Source of the DNA: Clostridia bacterium
GTDB taxonomy: Bacteria > Bacillota > Clostridia > Christensenellales > Aristaeellaceae
Assembly: GCA_017431005.1 (NCBI GenBank)
Contig: JAFRLY010000027.1
Coordinates: forward strand, 1-64,000
Direction: 5' to 3'
DNA: 64,000 bases
Every line of letters starts with the position of its first letter. Position 1 is the stretch's first letter. Both the position numbers and the translations under genes were made by a program. The notes beneath the pieces were generated by a model. That model was not told where the DNA came from and did no database searches. It was given only the letters and a program-made list of their open reading frames with translations. This document shows positions 7,429-16,337 of the stretch, in pieces.

Positions 7429-8811
7429 ATGATCATTGAAAAAAGCTTGCTGAGCGAACTGCTGGGAATCGGTCTTTCCTCCGGCGCCGACTTCGCTGAG
7501 GTATTCGCCGAGAATACGCTGCAGTCGCAGATGTCCCTGATGAGCGGAGCTGTCGAGGAAATCTCTGACCGGCGGATTTACGGCATGGGCTTCCGCCTGC
7601 TGAAAGGGACGAGGAGTGTTTTTGCGTCCACCTCCGACATGAGCCGCGCAGGCCTGATCCGATGCGCCAGAAGAGCTGCGGAAGCGATGGGGGAGATCGG
7701 TGAGGCTCAGACCGTCAAACTGACGGAACGGATATTCCCGGATATCCATCCGGTCCGGATGGTTCCTTCGTCTGTCAGCTGCGCGGATCAGGCATATCTG
7801 CTGCACAGAGCCTGCGACAGCGCGAAGGCCTATTCCGGCGAGATCGCGCAGGTGCAGGCCCGGCTGCTGAATGTGGACCGGAATATCCTGGTTGCCAACT
7901 CAGAAGGTCTGCTGACCGGAGACAGGCAGGTGCGCACCCGCCTGTCCGTGAACGCCGTTGCGTCCAACGGAGCAGAAAATCAGTCAGGCAGTTCCTCGCC
8001 GGGAGCGAGAAAAGGACTGGAGCTGTTTGACGGGATTACGCCCGAGGAAACCGGGCGTGAAGCGGCGCGGCAGGCAGTTACGATGCTGCACGCAGGCTAT
8101 GCGCCTGCCGGCAATATGGCCGTCGTGATCGACAACGGTTTCGGCGGGGTCATCTTCCATGAAGCCTGCGGGCATTCTCTGGAAGCGACATCCGTGGCGA
8201 CAGGCCGCAGCCAGTTCTGCGGGAAACTGGGAGAGACGGTGGCGTCCCCGATTGTTACGGCCATTGACGACGGAACGGAACCGAACTCCTGGGGTTCCAA
8301 CAATATTGATGACGAAGGCCGCCCGACACAGAAGCTTGTGCTGATTGAAAACGGCATTCTGAAAAACTATCTGATCGACCGGCTCGGATCCCGGCGCATG
8401 AACATGCCGCCCACAGGCTGCGGACGCCGCGAGAATTATCATTACGAGCCCACGTCCCGGATGAGCAACACCTATATTGCCGCGGGGAAGGACGACCCGA
8501 AGGAGATCATCGGGTCCACAGAATCCGGGCTGTACGCTGCAGCCATGGGCGGCGGATCCGTGAATCCGGTGACCGGCGAGTTTAACTTCGCGGTCCGTGA
8601 AGCTTATATGATCCGGAACGGTGAAATTGCTGAACCGGTCCGCGGCGCAACGCTGATCGGCAAAGGATCTGAAATCCTGCCTAAAATCGACCGTGTGAGC
8701 AGCAACCTGGCCAGCGCGCAGGGTATGTGCGGCTCCAAGAGCGGCAGCATTCCGACAAATGTCGGTCAGCCCATGATCCGCGTTTCGTCCATTACGGTGG
8801 GCGGACGGTAA
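7429..8811 (+). CDS. tldD: TldD family metalloprotease subunit
   Basis: This is a 460-residue TldD-like protein. With TldE it forms a heterodimeric zinc protease that clears unfolded peptides and, in some bacteria, matures ribosomal peptides. The zinc motif HEACGHSLEA (HExxxH) is intact near residue 242, and the C-terminal part has GGGSVNPVTGEFNFAVREAYMI and GNGSD-like loops typical of the family. ATG at 7429 follows GGAAGGAGG by four bases; an earlier in-frame ATG lacks a site. TldE follows 19 bases later. No precursor peptide gene is seen next to it, so general peptide turnover is the safer reading. Confidence 0.93.
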   Translation: MIIEKSLLSELLGIGLSSGADFAEVFAENTLQSQMSLMSGAVEEISDRRIYGMGFRLLKGTRSVFASTSDMSRAGLIRCARRAAEAMGEIGEAQTVKLTERIFPDIHPVRMVPSSVSCADQAYLLHRACDSAKAYSGEIAQVQARLLNVDRNILVANSEGLLTGDRQVRTRLSVNAVASNGAENQSGSSSPGARKGLELFDGITPEETGREAARQAVTMLHAGYAPAGNMAVVIDNGFGGVIFHEACGHSLEATSVATGRSQFCGKLGETVASPIVTAIDDGTEPNSWGSNNIDDEGRPTQKLVLIENGILKNYLIDRLGSRRMNMPPTGCGRRENYHYEPTSRMSNTYIAAGKDDPKEIIGSTESGLYAAAMGGGSVNPVTGEFNFAVREAYMIRNGEIAEPVRGATLIGKGSEILPKIDRVSSNLASAQGMCGSKSGSIPTNVGQPMIRVSSITVGGR

Positions 8812-8830
8812 GAAGGGAGGAAAGAACAGC

Positions 8831-10186
8831 ATGACTTTCGATGCATTCAGAATCAAGGTGCAGGAAACCGCTGCGGCATTGGGAATCAGCGAATATGAAC
8901 TGTATTACATGGAGGAGGACTCCCAGTCCGTGTCTGTCATGGAGGGTGAGATTCAGGAGTTTTCCAGCGACGTGACCGGCGGGGTTACCTTCCGCTGCAA
9001 GACCGGCGGCAAAATGGGCTACTGTTCAACCGAGCTGCTGTCAGCGGAGGAGGCGGAGCGCATTGTGAAGGCGGCCGCGGAAAACGCAGCCGCGATTGAG
9101 ACGGAGGAGGAAGGCATCATTTTTGCCGGGAGCCCCCGCTATGAGAAGACTGAGGAGGCGGCGCAGGAGGCCGCCCCCGTGGGAGAGATGACGGATCTGG
9201 CGATGGCGCTCTATCAGGCGGCTCTTGCTGAGGACAGCAGGGTACAGCCGTCCTCTTCGGCGGAGGTTTCCCAGGGGAAAACAACCGTACGGCTGGTGAA
9301 TTCCGCGGGGCTGGACCTGTCCAGAACCGGCACGCTGCAGATTTCCTTCCAGAGTGCGATCGTGCGGGAAGGGACGGAGCAGTATAACAGCTACGAGCCT
9401 TCTGAAGGCCCCTTCGGCGAGGTTGACATACAGAAAACCGCGAAAACGGCGGTACAGAAGGCACTGGATCAGATCAGCGGCGAACCGGTGCCTTCCGGAA
9501 ACTATCCGGTTGTATTTGAGAATACCTGCTTCGCAGATCTGCTGATGGCCTTCTCCGGCGTTTTCTCAGCCAAGAATGCCCAGCAGGGGCTGTCCCTGCT
9601 GGCCGGAAAGGAAGGAGAGCAGATCGCGGCGGATATCGTGACGCTGACGGATGATCCCTTCTGTGCCGGACATCAGGCAGCCTTTGACGGGGAAGGCGTG
9701 GCGACAGCGAAAAAGAACGTGATTGAAAACGGTGTTTTCAAAACCCTGCTGTACAATCTGCAGACCGCAAGGAAGGCCGGGAAGGAAACAACGGGAAACG
9801 GAAGCCGGGCCAGCTACCACGCGCCGGTGGACATCGCACCGTTCAACTTTTATCTGCAGCCCGGAACCGTTTCAGCGGAGGAAATATGGAAGCTGGCGAC
9901 GGACGCATCCGAAGGCACCGCACTGCTGATCACGGAGCTGGCCGGCCTGCACGCCGGACTGAACCCGATGACAGGAGACTTCTCCCTGATGGCCGGCGGA
10001 TACCGGCTTGAAAACGGACAGAAGACCTCCTGGGTGAACGGCATCACGGTGTCCGGGAATTTCTATGAGCTGCTGAAGAAGATCAGCGCCGTGGGATCGG
10101 ATCTGAAATTCGGCTTTCCGAGAGGCACCACACGGATCGGATCCCCGTCAGTATACTGCGGCAGGATGCCCATCGCGGGAAAATGA
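8831..10186 (+). CDS. tldE: TldE/PmbA family metalloprotease partner
   Basis: This is a 451-residue partner of TldD that carries no HExxxH motif, as expected for the non-zinc subunit. Family landmarks are the N-terminal YELYYMEEDSQSVSVMEGEIQEFS, a central GFSGVFSAKNAQQG-like segment and the C-terminal LAGLHAGLNPMTGDFSLMAGGYRLENG. GGGAGG lies 9 bases before the ATG. Stoichiometric expression with TldD from the same transcript is likely. A terminator follows at 10228. Confidence 0.92.
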   Translation: MTFDAFRIKVQETAAALGISEYELYYMEEDSQSVSVMEGEIQEFSSDVTGGVTFRCKTGGKMGYCSTELLSAEEAERIVKAAAENAAAIETEEEGIIFAGSPRYEKTEEAAQEAAPVGEMTDLAMALYQAALAEDSRVQPSSSAEVSQGKTTVRLVNSAGLDLSRTGTLQISFQSAIVREGTEQYNSYEPSEGPFGEVDIQKTAKTAVQKALDQISGEPVPSGNYPVVFENTCFADLLMAFSGVFSAKNAQQGLSLLAGKEGEQIAADIVTLTDDPFCAGHQAAFDGEGVATAKKNVIENGVFKTLLYNLQTARKAGKETTGNGSRASYHAPVDIAPFNFYLQPGTVSAEEIWKLATDASEGTALLITELAGLHAGLNPMTGDFSLMAGGYRLENGQKTSWVNGITVSGNFYELLKKISAVGSDLKFGFPRGTTRIGSPSVYCGRMPIAGK

Positions 10187-10227
10187 AAACAGGCGGGAAC
10201 TCCGCCTGTGAAGAAAGAAGGATACAG

Positions 10228-10256
10228 GGAGACGGCAACTGCCGTCTTCCTTTTTT
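10228..10256 (+). terminator. Intrinsic terminator after tldE
   Basis: GGGAGACGGC and GCCGTCTTCC form a 10 bp stem with an AACT loop, followed by TTTTTT. A second short hairpin (ACAGGCGG/CCGCCTGT) lies just before it at 10189-10209. Confidence 0.8.
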
Positions 10257-12741
10257 ATTGGTCTGAGGACGATGAAAGCAGATCCTGCACCGCCAGCACC
10301 AGGAACATAAACCGGGAGGAACCTCCGCCCAGGACATATTCCGTCTGCTGCCACAGGAAAGGCCACTCCTTCAGTTCAGGGAAGTCGGGACGGATCAGTG
10401 CCGTGCCCGAGACAACCCCGCCGGGGATGAAGGAATGATCCGCCCGGTTGAAACCATAGGCGGAGGTCACCGATACAGAGCCGATACCTGAAGCGAAAGA
10501 GACGCTGTTTCCCGGATGACAGCCGAGAATAAAGTCCAGGGAGCGGCAGACCAGATCCGGGCTGAACAGATCCGGGAAGGCACGGCAGAGATAATAATGC
10601 TCGCAGCCAAGCTGCTGGATTCCCCAGCCCGCGCCCCAGATATAAGGCCGGTAGGGAACGCCGTAGGGAGTTTCGGCAGCCAGTTTGTCTTCTTCTGCTT
10701 TCTCTTTTTCGAGCACGTTTCGCAGACTGGCTGTAAATGCCGGATTCCCCAGAGGCCCGGAGACCCGCGCTGCGATCCAGCACAGCTGCCTTGGACGGGC
10801 GGCGATCAGGTCTGCTTCGCTGAGCAGAACATCTGCGAAGCCGGTTTCCCCTGTGGTCAGATACAGCTCCGCCGCCGCGTGGAAACGGGCACAGCGGAGG
10901 GGCGCCTCATCCGAGAGACGCGTCCGGGAAAACAGCGATTTCGCAGCCCGCAGCGCCTGATCAGAAAGGCCGGGATTGAAATGCTGCAGAGCTCTGGAAA
11001 CCGCGGAGAGATGCGCGGACACAGTGAACTCGCGGACGGGATTATCCTCCGTGAAAACCCAGCGGTCATCCTCGCTGCCCTGCACGCCGTCCGTCATGGC
11101 GGCGGCATCCCCGAGCATCACATATTGCCGGAGACCGGAAGCGATAATCCCGCGGTACAGCCGGCCGAGCGCTTCCCAGCCGCCCAGAACAGCCAGCGCG
11201 CCGTGCTCGATCTGCTGCAGGATGTCATTTTTTCCGTCCGGCTGATGAATCTCAACGGTCCGGGTTCGCTGGTCAATGGTTGTGGCATCCCATTCCACAT
11301 GAAAGGCCTCATAGGCCAGAGACAGCAGATAGGCTTCCCCGGACTGTGATTCCACACGCAGGTCAAAATCACCGGCGTCATGCCAGCCGCCGCGGTTCAG
11401 CCCCGGAACGAAGCTTCCGGCGGAAAAACCGGTCAGCAGATCCGGTCCCTGGCGGTAACCGTCGAAATGGCGCCAGGAGGGCGGCGCCATACGGGCATCA
11501 TCCTGATGACAGAGGCCGTGCCAGACGCGGTACTTTTCGCTGACCCGCATATGACACATCTGCACGGGGAGGAAGTATTCCAGCACCGGCTGCCAGACAC
11601 CCCGGCTGAATATATCCGGAGCAATACGGAAAACGGAGGAAAGCATGCTGCCGAAGGCGACCTGATACAGCCCCTCCTGCGTAACATCAGAAAAGTCAAA
11701 GGTCAGATACCGGTAACGCAGGAATTCTCCCCAGGGCTTTCCCGGAGCCTCCCGGACCGTGACGCCGCCCTCCGGTGTGATACGCCGGAGGGAAACAGGC
11801 AGATCGGCAGGATCGGCAGGATCGAGTTCGATGACAGCGGTTTTGGGCTGGGAGGGCAGATAGCCCACCTGGGAAATCTGAATATGCGGCTCACTGATCC
11901 AGCCGTCAATGACGTGCGGCGTGATCCGCCACTGCACGGCATACTCCGCTTCCGGATTGCAGCGGGAGCTGAGCACAAACCAGCCGTTGTTATGGTTCAT
12001 GCGCCCGTCATACAGACAGAGCTCCCCGGAAAGGCTCTCAACAGAAAGCTGAAGACGGGGATCCTCCGGGCACAGAACAAAATGCCGGCCGGAGGCATAC
12101 GGCCGGGCGATTTCCTCATCCGCCCGGAGCGGCGTGTAGGCACGGCCCTTTTCCAGCAATCCGTCCGTGTTTTCATCGGAGGTCTCCGGATGAGAAAGAA
12201 TACCCGCTTCATACAGGGAAGGCCTGCGGATTACCGGGCCTGCCGGCTGCCGCGGGAAAATGCCCTGTGTCTGATCCATGATCCAGGATTTTCCGAACAG
12301 CAGGCCCGGGAACAGCTCCAGATTGAAGCATAAACGATCCATCCAGGCCTGCTGAACCGGTTTTTTCAGGTCCGCTGTGACCAGCAGGCTGCTCCCTTCC
12401 GCCCGGACGGAAACGGTGTAATCCAGAACACAATCCGGGAAGACCATGGGATTGAATCCGCGCAGATGGTTTTCCTCATCCGGATAATGCAGGGAGGTTT
12501 CAATTCTGTCTTTTTCCGGGTCCACAGAACGCCGGGTCTGCAGCGGAACAGGCTGCCACTGTCCGGGCGTGGGCTCAAAACGGAGATCACCGTTTGCGGC
12601 GATACGCTCTCCGTGCATGATGATGCTGACGCCGCCCTGATGCCCGGCAGGATAGATGTCCTCATAGGCAATCAGACTGACACCCTGACAGGTAAAATAT
12701 CCCTTTTCCGGAGACAGACGGAATTCCAATGAACGGTTCAT
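10255..12741 (-). CDS. Glycoside hydrolase family 9 protein, no signal peptide
   Basis: This is an 828-residue inverting glycosidase. Residues 1-285 form an unusual N-terminal beta-rich region with no match I recognise. Residues 287-375 match the cellulase N-terminal Ig-like domain (IQISQVGYLPSQPKTAVI). The GH9 barrel follows, with GGWHDAGDFD at 451-460 supplying catalytic base Asp455/458, GCHPGNSVSFASGIG near 760, and a probable acid Glu801 in TEYVLGGGSS. No export signal is present, so it likely acts on imported oligosaccharides such as cello- or glucosamine-oligomers. AGGAG precedes the ATG. It lies 61 bases downstream of an unrecognised TIM-barrel gene and is probably co-transcribed. Confidence 0.85.
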   Translation of the reverse strand: MNRSLEFRLSPEKGYFTCQGVSLIAYEDIYPAGHQGGVSIIMHGERIAANGDLRFEPTPGQWQPVPLQTRRSVDPEKDRIETSLHYPDEENHLRGFNPMVFPDCVLDYTVSVRAEGSSLLVTADLKKPVQQAWMDRLCFNLELFPGLLFGKSWIMDQTQGIFPRQPAGPVIRRPSLYEAGILSHPETSDENTDGLLEKGRAYTPLRADEEIARPYASGRHFVLCPEDPRLQLSVESLSGELCLYDGRMNHNNGWFVLSSRCNPEAEYAVQWRITPHVIDGWISEPHIQISQVGYLPSQPKTAVIELDPADPADLPVSLRRITPEGGVTVREAPGKPWGEFLRYRYLTFDFSDVTQEGLYQVAFGSMLSSVFRIAPDIFSRGVWQPVLEYFLPVQMCHMRVSEKYRVWHGLCHQDDARMAPPSWRHFDGYRQGPDLLTGFSAGSFVPGLNRGGWHDAGDFDLRVESQSGEAYLLSLAYEAFHVEWDATTIDQRTRTVEIHQPDGKNDILQQIEHGALAVLGGWEALGRLYRGIIASGLRQYVMLGDAAAMTDGVQGSEDDRWVFTEDNPVREFTVSAHLSAVSRALQHFNPGLSDQALRAAKSLFSRTRLSDEAPLRCARFHAAAELYLTTGETGFADVLLSEADLIAARPRQLCWIAARVSGPLGNPAFTASLRNVLEKEKAEEDKLAAETPYGVPYRPYIWGAGWGIQQLGCEHYYLCRAFPDLFSPDLVCRSLDFILGCHPGNSVSFASGIGSVSVTSAYGFNRADHSFIPGGVVSGTALIRPDFPELKEWPFLWQQTEYVLGGGSSRFMFLVLAVQDLLSSSSDQ

Positions 12742-12802
12742 TTTGACGCTCCTGTATCAGAAAGAATGACATGGAAGAACAGGCTGTCCGGACGGCGCAC
12801 GG

Positions 12803-14563
12803 TCAGCGCAGCACCTCCAGATAAACGTTCCGCCCCGGAGCAACGGTCAGATTAAAAGCATACTCCGGCGGTGCAGTACGGGTCAGCGCCGCGTCGCCGC
12901 GCTTGGCGGGAGCGGGCAGCTGAACGGGATCGGACCAGATTCTGCCGGTTTCCAGATCCCGGAGGCCGCGGCACACGCCGCGCACAACCAGAGAAACACC
13001 GGACAGCATGGGACGGAAGGAATGGACGCAGCAGGTGCCGTTGTCATAGGCAATCAGACTGACTTTCGGCCGGGCGGCCAGGTAGAAATCCTTCCCGGCG
13101 GAAAGCTCCGAGCAGATTATCCCGATAACCTCCTCCGGCAGCCGGTAAAGATCCGCGAAGTTTTCCGGCAGGTTCAGGATCAGCAGACGCCCCCGGCCAT
13201 AGTAATCCTCCGTCAGAACGGGAAAATTGTTTTCATCGGACAGCATCAGGATATCCGCCCAGGTCGCGTTGGTTTTATAATCCAGTTCCTCAAACAGCAC
13301 GGGGCCGGAGCCTTCCGCATACCTGATGGCGGAATAGTCGTAATCACAGCGGTCGATCATATACCGGCTGCCCACGGCATGCCGGTGTGTCAGCCGGACA
13401 CTGGTCATATCCTGGATGCCCTGATCCCAGGTCTGATGCAGGAAGCCCGTGGTGACAATGGCTTTTCCGCCCTTCCGGACATAAGCCTCGAGCTTTTCCA
13501 TAACCCCGGGGACACAGGCGGTGCGCTGGGTAAAGAGAATGGCAGGCGCGTTTTCCGGAAAATCCGGGACAGGCTCGAGCGCAGCGCCGCACATACCCAG
13601 ATAGCTGATCAGCTGATCTTCACCCTCTGCGTCAAAAGGCTCCCAGACGGCAGCGCCGCCCGGCACGCCGGCATGATCCAGAAAGCTGTCCAGCCGGCGG
13701 AAGACCGGATCCAGCGCAGGCAGAACCGGTGAGGTAAGCAGGGACGGGAAGTTGAACAGCGTCAGCTCTTTTGCGCCTCCCAGGATGCTGAACTCCGCCT
13801 GCTCGATAAAACGCGAGATGTTGTCCGAGGAACCGCCGAGATCGATCCAGCCGCCGCCGTTGCGTCCCGGCGCGGCGTTTTCCAGCAGCCGCATTACGCT
13901 GTAGGACTCGTAGCGCTGCAGATGCTGGCTGGCGTAGAAGGGCTCCCGGGTTTCGGTTCCGGTATAGATCATATCGAATATGGCCTGCTGAATGCCCGGA
14001 TTGTAGCCGGTTGCCTGATGGCTCTCATACCAGTTGGGATATTTGATGATAAAGTTCATCCGGGGATTGACCCGGTGGGCCTCCGCGACAATTTCCTCAG
14101 AGAAGGCTTTCATCTGCTCCTGGCGGAAATCCTTCCAGCTCCGTTTTCCTTTGGCCTGCAGGCACATTTCACAGCGGCAGGAGGTGAAAAAGTAATCATC
14201 CAGAATGATTTCATCAAACACACCCGCCAGCTCCCGCACAATCCGCAGGTATTCAGCCCGGTGAGCGGGATCGGAGTAGCAGAACGTATCAAACAGCGCG
14301 GGCTTCTGCACACCGTTCACAAGAACGGTGGAGGTGATTCCGCCCGAAACGGTCAGGCCGTACTCCGACAGAATGGCTTTGATCTGCCGCAGCCGGTCCG
14401 GGGAAACGTCCGTGCAGGCACGATGATTCTCCACATAGACTTTTTTCAGAGGGATGCAGCGGAGATACGTTTCGGTATCCCTGCGAATCTGTTCATCGGT
14501 TGCATCCGCGGCATAATATGCGAACATATAGCTGGCAATGCTGAAATGACGGTAAGCTTCCAT
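12803..14563 (-). CDS. Uncharacterised putative TIM-barrel glycosidase-like protein
   Basis: This is a 586-residue cytoplasmic protein that I cannot assign to a named family. Residues 1-330 alternate strands and helices like a TIM barrel, with acidic loops (FDEIILDDYFFTSCRCEMC near 115-135; IKYPNWYESH near 173). Residues 355-400 (APAILFTQRTACVPGVMEKLEAYVRKGGKAIVTTG) resemble the Rossmann-like trimerisation domain of GH42 enzymes, and the last 110 look beta-rich. The four-Cys cluster after LDDYFF recurs in some uncharacterised polysaccharide-locus proteins. AAAGGAG precedes the ATG. GH9 follows in the same unit. A glycan role is inferred from the fold pattern and neighbour only. Confidence 0.5.
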   Translation of the reverse strand: MEAYRHFSIASYMFAYYAADATDEQIRRDTETYLRCIPLKKVYVENHRACTDVSPDRLRQIKAILSEYGLTVSGGITSTVLVNGVQKPALFDTFCYSDPAHRAEYLRIVRELAGVFDEIILDDYFFTSCRCEMCLQAKGKRSWKDFRQEQMKAFSEEIVAEAHRVNPRMNFIIKYPNWYESHQATGYNPGIQQAIFDMIYTGTETREPFYASQHLQRYESYSVMRLLENAAPGRNGGGWIDLGGSSDNISRFIEQAEFSILGGAKELTLFNFPSLLTSPVLPALDPVFRRLDSFLDHAGVPGGAAVWEPFDAEGEDQLISYLGMCGAALEPVPDFPENAPAILFTQRTACVPGVMEKLEAYVRKGGKAIVTTGFLHQTWDQGIQDMTSVRLTHRHAVGSRYMIDRCDYDYSAIRYAEGSGPVLFEELDYKTNATWADILMLSDENNFPVLTEDYYGRGRLLILNLPENFADLYRLPEEVIGIICSELSAGKDFYLAARPKVSLIAYDNGTCCVHSFRPMLSGVSLVVRGVCRGLRDLETGRIWSDPVQLPAPAKRGDAALTRTAPPEYAFNLTVAPGRNVYLEVLR

Positions 14564-14613
14564 CCGGCACAGCTCCTTTGCTTTTATGATATGAACGAAA
14601 CCATTTGATGAGA

Positions 14614-14642
14614 GTTTAATAATTCCGGACGACCGGCGTCAA
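14614..14642 (-). promoter_or_regulatory. Promoter of the TIM-barrel/GH9 operon
   Basis: TTGACG (14637-14642) and TTAAAC (14614-14619) are separated by 17 bases, about 50 bases upstream of the 14563 start. The -10 is weak. Confidence 0.45.
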
Positions 14643-14712
14643 TCCCTTAGTACAGATTTAGCATGCAGTTTTTTTGGAAAGCGGAGTTTTTCCGCAAAAG
14701 CGGCCGCCGGAT

Positions 14713-14740
14713 CAAAAAAGCGTCCGGGAGTTCCGGACGC
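14713..14740 (-). terminator. Intrinsic terminator after MATE copy 2
   Basis: On the minus strand GCGTCCGG and CCGGACGC form an 8 bp stem with a short loop, followed by six T residues. It closes the MATE gene ending at 14761. Confidence 0.85.
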
Positions 14741-14760
14741 CTGGGGACAAACAGAGACAA

Positions 14761-16158
14761 TCAAAGCCTGGAAAGCATCTCCCGGTTGCACTTTCTGTAG
14801 AACAGCAGACAGATGACCAGGGAAACGGCTTCGGAAATCGGGAAGCACCACCAGACTGCGTAAACATTATTGGTCAGACGCGCAATCAGCCAGGCCACCG
14901 GCAGCAGGACCAGCATCTGGCGGCAGAGGCTCATGATCATGCTGTAGGTTCCCCTGCCGACTGCCTGGAAGACGGTGGAGAGAATGATGCCGATGGCGGC
15001 CAGGAGGAAGCTGGAGCAGATGATCCGCATGGCAACGACGCCGATCTGCGTCATCTGGGCTGTCAGAACGGCTTCACTGTCCGATTCAAAGACGGACATC
15101 AGCTGACCCGGGAAGACCATGAAAATCAGCATGCCGATCAGCATGATCACAATGGCCCACGTCAGCGCCACCCTGATGCATTCATAAATTCTGGTTTTCT
15201 GCCTGGCTCCGAAATTATAGGCGATGATGGCGATGATCCCGGTGGACAGACCAAAGACGGGCATGAATACGAAGGACTGAAGCTTGAAGTATACGGCAAG
15301 CACATTGAGGGCAGCATTGCTCTGCTCAAAGCCTGAGAGGATCGCGTTCATACCGACATTCATCACCGAACCGATTGCCTGCATGACGGAACTGGGGAAA
15401 CCGACAGCGATGATGCCCCTGAGGGCGGAAGAAGATACCCTGAACTCCTGCAGAGACATGCGCAGTTCAGGATTTCTGAACTGATTCAGGATAAAACCGA
15501 CAACGGCGGAAACCCACTGACCGATCACCGTGGCAACGGCAGCACCGGCGACGCCCATGGAAGGACAGCCCAGCAGGCCGAAAATCATGATGGGATCCAG
15601 CACAATGTTGGTTACCGCGCCGACCATCTGGGTCACCATGGAAGCAACCGTATTGCCGGTGGCCTGCAGCAGCCGCTCAAAATAGATCGCCATGAAAAGG
15701 CCGAAGCTGCCGACTGTCACGATGGTCAGATAGGAGATTCCCATGGACAGGATGCTCTGCGCGTTTGCCAGCTGATCAGATACGACGAGACGCATCAGCG
15801 GGCCGGCCAGGAACAGCCCGGCCAGCATGAAGAACAACGAAGCGCAGCCCTCGATCAGAAAACCGTTCCAGGACGCGATACGGGCTTCCTCCGGACGTTT
15901 TTCGCCGAGGTGACGGCTGATCAGACTGTTGATTCCTGTTCCCATACCCGTGGACAGCGCTATCATCAGCATCTGGAAAGGAAAAGCCAGAGAGACCGCT
16001 GTCAGGGCGTTGGGATCAAAACGGGAGACGAAGATGCTGTCCACGACGTTATAAAGTGCCTGAACAAGCATGGAAACCATAATCGGGATACTGACCTTGG
16101 GTACCAGGGAACGCATGGACATGGTGCCCAGCATCGCGGAACGATCAGCATGCTGCAT
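14761..16158 (-). CDS. MATE family efflux transporter (copy 2)
   Basis: This is a 465-residue, roughly 12-helix exporter. The N-terminus VSIPIMVSMLVQALYNVVDSIFVSRF and the repeated AIAYNFGARQKTRIYECIRVAL at the start of the second half match the MepA/DinF-like MATE group. AAGGAG lies 9 bases before the ATG. It stands alone between the TIM-barrel operon and a divergent GGDEF gene, with its own terminator. Its sequence differs clearly from copy 1, so it is not a recent duplicate. The substrate is unknown. Confidence 0.93.
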   Translation of the reverse strand: MQHADRSAMLGTMSMRSLVPKVSIPIMVSMLVQALYNVVDSIFVSRFDPNALTAVSLAFPFQMLMIALSTGMGTGINSLISRHLGEKRPEEARIASWNGFLIEGCASLFFMLAGLFLAGPLMRLVVSDQLANAQSILSMGISYLTIVTVGSFGLFMAIYFERLLQATGNTVASMVTQMVGAVTNIVLDPIMIFGLLGCPSMGVAGAAVATVIGQWVSAVVGFILNQFRNPELRMSLQEFRVSSSALRGIIAVGFPSSVMQAIGSVMNVGMNAILSGFEQSNAALNVLAVYFKLQSFVFMPVFGLSTGIIAIIAYNFGARQKTRIYECIRVALTWAIVIMLIGMLIFMVFPGQLMSVFESDSEAVLTAQMTQIGVVAMRIICSSFLLAAIGIILSTVFQAVGRGTYSMIMSLCRQMLVLLPVAWLIARLTNNVYAVWWCFPISEAVSLVICLLFYRKCNREMLSRL

Positions 16159-16337
16159 GAGAAGAAACTCCTTAGAATAATCTGCCCGGGAGCAACGGAG
16201 GAAAAACCGGGACTGTAGGTATCATAGCAGATATCGGCCTGTTCGCCAATAGGATGTTCCGGCCCCTGAGCTCTGAGCAGGAAAAAGGAACAGGATGACG
16301 AACATATACATAATTATCTGTTTTTTCAGGAGATAAC

